64,000 bases of DNA, from positions 51,588-115,587 of the forward strand of contig CAJTSR010000006.1 in assembly GCA_910579035.1 (NCBI GenBank), given 5' to 3'. Both the position numbers and the translations under genes were made by a program. Positions 58,897-64,000 of this stretch are shown piece after piece (the first letter of the stretch is position 1; each line of letters opens with the position of its first letter). This DNA comes from an uncultured Muribaculaceae bacterium (lineage in GTDB: Bacteria; Bacteroidota; Bacteroidia; Bacteroidales; Muribaculaceae). The notes under the pieces are model-generated. The model saw only the letters and a program-made list of their open reading frames with translations. It was not told the DNA's origin and ran no database searches.

Positions 58897-59514
58897 ATGG
58901 ATAACTTAAATCTGTTTATACGGTCGATTTTCATCGACAATATGATATTCGCATACTTTTTGGGTATGTGCTCGTTCATCGCTGTCAGCAAGAATGTGAA
59001 GACGGCTTTCGGTCTTGGCATAGCTGTGACCTTTATGCTTACGATAACCCTGCCGATCAACTACCTGCTTGAAACATATGTTTTGCGCGAGGGTGCGCTT
59101 GTGTGGCTTGGCGAAGAGTTTGCCGATGTTGACCTTAGCTTTCTGTCGCTGATTGTGTTTATTGCCGTTATAGCATCGTTGACGCAACTTGTCGAGATGG
59201 TTGTCGAGAAGTACGCGCCTGCGCTCTATGCCTCTCTTGGTATCTTCCTTCCTCTGATAGCCGTGAACTGCGCCATACTTGGCGGTTCGCTCTTCATGCA
59301 GCAGCGCGACTTCCCGAGTGTCTGGACGGCAGTGTGCGCCGGCGGCGGCTGGGGCATAGGCTGGCTTCTGGCAATTACTGCCGTGGCAGCCGTGCGCGAG
59401 CGTGTGGCTCAGTACTCCAAGGTGCCTGCACCGCTGAGGGGCGTTGGCATAACCTTTATAATAACAGCGCTGATGGGTATCGCTTTTATGAGCTTCCTCG
59501 GCATAAAACTATAA
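58897..59514 (+). CDS. nqrE: Na+-NQR subunit E
   Basis: 205-residue membrane subunit, six helices, homologous to RnfA. Markers are LFIRSIFIDNMIFAYFLGMCSFIAVSKNVKTAFGLG, VEKYAPALYASLGIFLPLIAVNCAILG and FPSVWTAVCAGGGWGIGWLLAI. Pairs with NqrD. Confidence 0.95.
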   Translation: MDNLNLFIRSIFIDNMIFAYFLGMCSFIAVSKNVKTAFGLGIAVTFMLTITLPINYLLETYVLREGALVWLGEEFADVDLSFLSLIVFIAVIASLTQLVEMVVEKYAPALYASLGIFLPLIAVNCAILGGSLFMQQRDFPSVWTAVCAGGGWGIGWLLAITAVAAVRERVAQYSKVPAPLRGVGITFIITALMGIAFMSFLGIKL

Positions 59515-59520
59515 TAGCAT

Positions 59521-60834
59521 ATGCATACCATTATATATTCAGTATCGTGTGCCGTGACACCCGGGGCTTGGCTTACGGTTGGCGCAGGCGTGGGCTTCTT
59601 TCTTGGTGTGACACTGTTGTTGGTATTGGTGTTGCTTTTCGCAAAGAAAAAGCTTGTGCAGAGCGGCGATGTGACAATAACGATGAATGGCGATGAGAAG
59701 CTTACGACGGCGGCCGGCAAGTCGTTGCTGTCGACAATGGCCGACAACAATATCTTTCTTTCGTCAGCCTGTGGCGGCAAAGGTAGCTGCGGGCAGTGCC
59801 GTCTTCAGGTCGAAAAGGGCGGGGGAGAGGCACTCCCTACCGAGGCAGTGCATTTTACGCGTCGTGAGTTGAAGAATAACTGGCGTCTTGCCTGTCAGGT
59901 AAAGGTGAAGAATGATATGGATATCGTCGTTCCGGCATCTGTGCTTTCTGTGAAGGAGTGGGAATGCGAGGTGATATCCAACCGCAACGTGGCTACATTT
60001 ATCAAGGAATTTATCGTTGCTCTGCCTGAAGGCGAGCATATGGATTTTATTCCGGGTTCGTATGCCCAGATTAAGATTCCGCCATATGAGATGGATTATG
60101 CCAAGGATATCGACCGCGACCTTATCGGGCCGGCATATCTCCCGGCATGGGAAAAATTCGGATTGTTCGACCTCAAGTGCCGTAATACCGAAACGACAGT
60201 CCGCGCGTACTCTATGGCCAACTATCCTGCTGAAGGCGACCGTATAATGCTCACAGTCCGCATTGCCACGCCGCCAATGAAACCGAAGCCCGAAGTAGGC
60301 TTTATGGAAGTGATGCCGGGTATAGCATCGAGCTATATATTCTCTCTTAAGCCCGGCGACAAGGTGATGATGAGTGGCCCCTACGGAGATTTCCATCCGA
60401 TATTCGACTCCAAGGCTGAAATGATGTGGATCGGCGGTGGTGCCGGCATGGCTCCGCTGCGTGCGCAAATCATGCACATGACCAAGACCCTCAAGACCAC
60501 AGACCGCAAGATGAATTACTTCTATGGCGCCAGGGCGCTTAACGAGGTATTCTATCTCGACGACTTCCTTAAACTTGAAAAAGAATATCCCAACTTTAAG
60601 TTCCATCTTGCCCTTGACCGCCCCGACCCGGCAGCAGATGCAGCCGGAGTGGCCTATACACCGGGATTCGTGCATCAGGTTATCTATAACAATTATCTGA
60701 AGGACCACGACAGCCCTGAGGATATCGAATACTATATGTGCGGCCCCGGCCCGATGAGCAAGGCTGTGGAAAATATGCTCGACGGCCTTGGTGTGGCTCC
60801 CGAAAGCATACACTACGATAACTTCGGTGGTTGA
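59521..60834 (+). CDS. nqrF: Na+-NQR subunit F (NADH dehydrogenase, FAD and 2Fe-2S)
   Basis: NADH entry subunit. 437 residues: N-terminal helix (about 18-40), a [2Fe-2S] ferredoxin domain with C84, C90, C93 and C125 (ACGGKGSCGQC, LACQ), a FAD-binding domain (VRAYSMANYP) and a NADH domain (GGGAGMAPLRAQI, CGPGPMSKAV). The C-terminus HYDNFGG is typical of NqrF. Last gene of nqr. No strong terminator follows. Confidence 0.96.
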   Translation: MHTIIYSVSCAVTPGAWLTVGAGVGFFLGVTLLLVLVLLFAKKKLVQSGDVTITMNGDEKLTTAAGKSLLSTMADNNIFLSSACGGKGSCGQCRLQVEKGGGEALPTEAVHFTRRELKNNWRLACQVKVKNDMDIVVPASVLSVKEWECEVISNRNVATFIKEFIVALPEGEHMDFIPGSYAQIKIPPYEMDYAKDIDRDLIGPAYLPAWEKFGLFDLKCRNTETTVRAYSMANYPAEGDRIMLTVRIATPPMKPKPEVGFMEVMPGIASSYIFSLKPGDKVMMSGPYGDFHPIFDSKAEMMWIGGGAGMAPLRAQIMHMTKTLKTTDRKMNYFYGARALNEVFYLDDFLKLEKEYPNFKFHLALDRPDPAADAAGVAYTPGFVHQVIYNNYLKDHDSPEDIEYYMCGPGPMSKAVENMLDGLGVAPESIHYDNFGG

Positions 60835-60910
60835 CAAACCAATACCCGGAATTAAGACGGATTGAAACAGTTCAAAAACATAAAAATTTGATGCCGCGGA
60901 GCCGCCACAG

Positions 60911-60942
60911 TTGTATTATTTCGGCAAAAATTGCTATCTTTG
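60911..60942 (+). promoter_or_regulatory. Promoter of ppdK
   Basis: TTG (60911-60913), 21-base spacer and TATCTTTG (60935-60942). Leader about 75 bases, containing a small GCCGC-CTT-GCGGC hairpin at about 60961-60973. Confidence 0.7.
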
Positions 60943-61022
60943 CACAAAAGCAAATGCTTTGCCGCCTTGCGGCTCTATGGCATGGAACACAAATTTTATA
61001 TTAATAAATATATAACCAAAGA

Positions 61023-63737
61023 ATGAAAAGAGTTTATACATTCGGCGACGGTAAAGCCGAAGGTAACGCCGAGATGAGAAACCTCCTTGGAGGTAAAGGC
61101 GCGAACCTTGCCGAGATGAATCTTCTGGGCATGCCCGTTCCTCCCGGTTTCACTATCACAACCGAGGTTTGCAACGAATATACCCAATATGGCCGCGACG
61201 AGGTTGTTGCCCGCATCAAGGAAGATGTGGAAAAAGCAATAGCACACGTTGAGGAACTCACCGGAAAGAAATTCAACGATCCTGCCAATCCCCTTCTCGT
61301 ATCAGTGCGTTCCGGCGCCCGTGCGTCGATGCCCGGTATGATGGATACCGTTCTCAACCTCGGTATGAACGATGCCACCGTGGCTTCCCTCGCAGAGAAG
61401 AGCGGCAACCCCCGTTTCGCATGGGACAGCTACCGCCGTTTCGTGCAGATGTACGGCGACGTGGTTCTTGGCATGAAACCCAAGAAAAAGACCGACATCG
61501 ATCCTTTCGAGGAAATCATGGACAAGGTTAAAGAAGAAAAAGGCTACAAACTCGACACCCAGCTCGAGGTTGAAGACCTGCAGAACCTTGTAAAACTCTT
61601 CAAGACAGCCGTGAAGGAATATACCGGCAAGGATTTCCCCGACAACGCATGGGAGCAGCTTTGGGGCGGCATCTGCGCTGTGTTCGACAGCTGGATGAAC
61701 GAGCGCGCCATTCTCTATCGCCGAATGAACCAGATTCCTGAAGAATGGGGTACCGCCGTTAACGTTCAGGCAATGGTATACGGCAATATGGGCGACAACT
61801 CCGCCACAGGTGTGGCTTTCAGCCGCGATGCTGCAACGGGCGAGAATATGTTCAATGGCGAATACCTTATCAATGCGCAGGGTGAAGACGTTGTGGCCGG
61901 TATCCGCACACCCCAGCAGATAACACTCGAAGGCTCTCGTCGCTGGGCTGCCCTTCAGGGTATTTCCGAAGAAGAACGTGCCTCCAAATATCCTTCGCTT
62001 GAAGAATCAATGCCGGTTTGCGCTCAGGAACTCTTCGCAATTGCTGACCGTCTTGAAGCATACTATAAGGATATGCAGGATATGGAATTTACCATTCAGG
62101 ACGGCAAGCTGTGGATGCTTCAGACCCGTAACGGCAAACGCACAGGTGCAGCTATGGTGAAAATCGCTATGGATCTGCTTCGTGCCGACGTTATCGACGA
62201 AAAGACCGTGCTGCGCCGTATGGAGCCTCAGAAACTCGACGAACTTCTCCACCCGGTATTCGACAAGGCCGCACTCAAGCGCGCTCAGGTCGTAGCCAAG
62301 GGTCTTCCGGCATCGCCAGGTGCTGCTTCCGGTCAGGTAGTGTTCTCGGCAGAGGACGCAGAAGCATGGTCGGAGAAAAAGCGCAAAGTTATTCTGGTGC
62401 GTATCGAAACATCGCCTGAAGACCTCCGTGGTATGGCTGTTGCACAGGGTATCCTCACAATGCGTGGCGGTATGACATCGCACGCTGCAGTGGTTGCTCG
62501 CGGTATGGGCAAATGCTGTGTGTCCGGTGCCGGTGAAATCAAGGTGGACTATGTTGCCAAGACCGTTGAAATGAACGGCAAACTCTACCGTGAGGGTGAT
62601 TGGATTTCGCTCAACGGTTCTACCGGCGAAGTATACGACGGACAGGTACCCACAACCGAACCGGCGCTTGACGGTGACTTCGCAGCCATCATGAATCTTG
62701 CAGACAAATATACAAAGTGCCTCGTCCGCACCAACGCCGACACTCCCCGCGATGCTCGTCAGGCTCGTAAGTTCGGTGCTCAGGGCATCGGCCTTTGCCG
62801 CACAGAGCATATGTTCTTCGAGGGTGACCGCATCAAGGCTGTACGTGAGATGATTCTCGCTTCTGATCTTGAAGGCCGTCGCTCCGCTCTTGCCAAGCTC
62901 CTGCCTATGCAGCGTGGCGACTTTGAAGGAATCTTCGAGGCGATGGACGGCTACGGCGTGACAATCCGTCTGCTCGATCCCCCGTTGCACGAATTCGTTC
63001 CTCATCAGACAGCTACTCAGAAAGAGCTTGCAGAGGAAATGGGTCTTACACTCGAAGAAGTTAAGGCTAAGGTTGACTCTCTCGAAGAATTCAACCCGAT
63101 GCTCGGTCACCGTGGCTGCCGTCTTGGTATCACATATCCCGAAATTACCGAAATGCAGACCCGTGCCATCATCGAGGCCGCTCTCGCATGCAAATCTCGC
63201 GGCATAGATGTGCACCCCGAAATAATGGTACCTCTGGTAGGCTCTCTCAAAGAACTCCAGAACCAGGCAGATGTAATCCATGCCACAGCTGCAAAGGTAT
63301 TTGAAGAAAAAGGTTGCTCGATCCACTACAAGGTAGGCACTATGATCGAAGTTCCGCGTGCTGCCCTCACCGCTAACGAAATAGCGCAGGTTGCCGACTT
63401 CTTCTCCTTCGGAACAAACGACCTTACCCAGATGACATTCGGTTTCTCGCGCGACGATGCTCCCAAGTTCCTCAAATTCTACAAGGAACACGGCGTAATC
63501 AAGACCGATCCCTTTGAAGTTCTCGATCAGGTAGGTGTAGGCCAGCTCGTACGTATGGGCGTAGAAAAGGGCCGTGCCGCCAACCCCGAACTGAAGGTAG
63601 GTATCTGCGGAGAGCACGGTGGCGAACCCTCGTCGGTAATCTTCTGTGCCAAACTCGGTATGAACTACGTAAGCTGCTCGCCTTTCCGCGTGCCCATCGC
63701 CCGCGTAGCCGCGGCGCAGGCAGCCATCGAGGACTAA
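61023..63737 (+). CDS. ppdK: Pyruvate phosphate dikinase
   Basis: Interconverts pyruvate, ATP and phosphate with phosphoenolpyruvate, AMP and pyrophosphate. 904 residues: nucleotide-binding domain (GDGKAEGNAEMRNLLGGKGANLAEM at the start; VRSGARASMPGMMDTVLNLG), the phosphohistidine domain with GGMTSHAAVVARGMG and swivelling His487, and the PEP-binding TIM barrel with Cys862 in GICGEHGG and the metal site RTEHMF. Full length. In a fermentative anaerobe it can serve glycolysis or gluconeogenesis. Confidence 0.98.
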   Translation: MKRVYTFGDGKAEGNAEMRNLLGGKGANLAEMNLLGMPVPPGFTITTEVCNEYTQYGRDEVVARIKEDVEKAIAHVEELTGKKFNDPANPLLVSVRSGARASMPGMMDTVLNLGMNDATVASLAEKSGNPRFAWDSYRRFVQMYGDVVLGMKPKKKTDIDPFEEIMDKVKEEKGYKLDTQLEVEDLQNLVKLFKTAVKEYTGKDFPDNAWEQLWGGICAVFDSWMNERAILYRRMNQIPEEWGTAVNVQAMVYGNMGDNSATGVAFSRDAATGENMFNGEYLINAQGEDVVAGIRTPQQITLEGSRRWAALQGISEEERASKYPSLEESMPVCAQELFAIADRLEAYYKDMQDMEFTIQDGKLWMLQTRNGKRTGAAMVKIAMDLLRADVIDEKTVLRRMEPQKLDELLHPVFDKAALKRAQVVAKGLPASPGAASGQVVFSAEDAEAWSEKKRKVILVRIETSPEDLRGMAVAQGILTMRGGMTSHAAVVARGMGKCCVSGAGEIKVDYVAKTVEMNGKLYREGDWISLNGSTGEVYDGQVPTTEPALDGDFAAIMNLADKYTKCLVRTNADTPRDARQARKFGAQGIGLCRTEHMFFEGDRIKAVREMILASDLEGRRSALAKLLPMQRGDFEGIFEAMDGYGVTIRLLDPPLHEFVPHQTATQKELAEEMGLTLEEVKAKVDSLEEFNPMLGHRGCRLGITYPEITEMQTRAIIEAALACKSRGIDVHPEIMVPLVGSLKELQNQADVIHATAAKVFEEKGCSIHYKVGTMIEVPRAALTANEIAQVADFFSFGTNDLTQMTFGFSRDDAPKFLKFYKEHGVIKTDPFEVLDQVGVGQLVRMGVEKGRAANPELKVGICGEHGGEPSSVIFCAKLGMNYVSCSPFRVPIARVAAAQAAIED

Positions 63738-63760
63738 GGCACAGTTTCTAAATCATAGAC

Positions 63761-63804
63761 AATTAGGTCGTAACACTCTGCGAATCAGAGGTTGCGACCT
63801 AATT
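63761..63804 (+). terminator. Terminator of ppdK
   Basis: Arms AATTAGGTCG...CTCTG and CAGAG...CGACCTAATT with one mismatch and one bulge, followed by TGTTCTT. Located 24 bases after the ppdK stop. Confidence 0.8.
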
Positions 63805-63954
63805 TGTTCTTGACACATTCGTTCATTCCAGCGCATAAAGTATTATGTGGTAAAATTGTTGATGGATTCTATGAAAGTATTGGTTGCCATCCCAAGTTTT
63901 TTGGCTTAATATGCAAAAAGTAGGCTGAAAACGCTGGAAGAGTCTGATAATGAT
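63805..63954. other. Intergenic stretch with no recognised feature
   Basis: About 150 AT-rich bases after the ppdK terminator; no gene, repeat or RNA fold recognised. Confidence 0.4.
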
Positions 63955-63962
63955 TACCTTTG
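63955..63962 (+). promoter_or_regulatory. -7 promoter element near the right edge
   Basis: TACCTTTG followed by TGG, 16 bases before a possible ATG at 63979. No -33 TTTG at the usual distance. Confidence 0.4.
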
Positions 63963-63978
63963 TGGCATTTTAAATAAG

Positions 63979-64000
63979 ATGGCTAAAAATCTGCTTCTAT
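63979..64000 (+). CDS. Possible start of a gene cut by the window edge
   Basis: ATG at 63979 opens the frame MAKNLLL, which runs off the window. It follows an A/T-rich leader and a -7 box at a fitting distance. Seven codons are too few to identify it. Confidence 0.3.

Noticed and set aside
62007..63617. 536-codon open frame antisense to ppdK
   Set aside because: It mirrors the codon pattern of ppdK on the other strand, has no recognisable domain and no promoter; a shadow of a GC-balanced coding gene.
1..64000. CRISPR arrays, prophage and intact insertion sequences
   Set aside because: No regularly spaced direct repeats, no transposase, integrase or phage structural genes were found.

Overview
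The window looks like chromosomal DNA of a gut-type Bacteroidales bacterium; Muribaculaceae (S24-7) is my best guess, and that is an inference. The evidence is a complete type IX secretion core operon (porP-gldK-gldL-gldM-gldN) plus a porT homologue, both Na+-NQR and Rnf, OmpP1/FadL and PorT-like barrels, a Rho factor with a very long low-complexity N-terminus, and many promoters of the Bacteroidetes type (TTTG or TTG, about 20 bases, then TAnnTTTG). Coding density is high and most neighbours overlap by 1-11 bases. I found no CRISPR array, rRNA, prophage or intact insertion sequence.

Layout. 1-6.5 kb (+): end of an alpha-amylase, prs, a 2-hydroxyacid dehydrogenase, an OmpP1/FadL porin, ispE, grpE and dnaJ. 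6.5-14.4 kb (-): porT, a YitT-family protein, then the run pyrB-pyrI-flavin reductase-glyA-ispD-recG. 14.6-20.7 kb (+): a HAD phosphatase, rseC and rnfBCDGEA, behind a promoter with two related palindromes. 20.7-28.2 kb (-): a hypothetical gene, ribBA, an LptF/LptG permease, a beta-barrel plus LysM/binding-protein pair, and an MFS transporter with a regulator joining an HMA-like domain to an AraC domain. 28.2-34.3 kb (-): the T9SS core. 34.4-36.6 kb: a B3/B4 protein, the Sua5/YrdC tRNA-modification enzyme and an EFR1-type flavodoxin-ferredoxin.

36.6-38.4 kb is the most accessory-looking part. It holds two inverted-repeat elements and an AT-richer ECF sigma / membrane protein / lipoprotein operon. 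A tRNA-Glu(CUC), a second ECF sigma operon with a Spy-like protein and a formate/nitrite-type channel, and rho follow up to 43.1 kb. 43.5-48.1 kb holds small stress, esterase and acetyltransferase genes, a lipoprotein/PagL-like pair and ogt. 48.2-54.8 kb (-) holds phosphoglucomutase, a MATE exporter, Crp- and LysR-type regulators and a split ThrE exporter. 54.9-63.7 kb (+) holds nqrABCDEF and ppdK, and a new gene begins at the right edge.

How the genes work together. Rnf exchanges electrons between ferredoxin and NADH, and Nqr passes NADH electrons to quinone; both pump ions. Pyruvate phosphate dikinase and the channel fit an anaerobic fermentative metabolism. The GldKLMN/PorP/PorT set exports proteins with T9SS signals across the outer membrane. 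The most useful unexplained signals are the foldback element at 36.7 kb, the paired palindromes in the rnf promoter, the lipoprotein/PagL-like pair and the HMA-AraC regulator.
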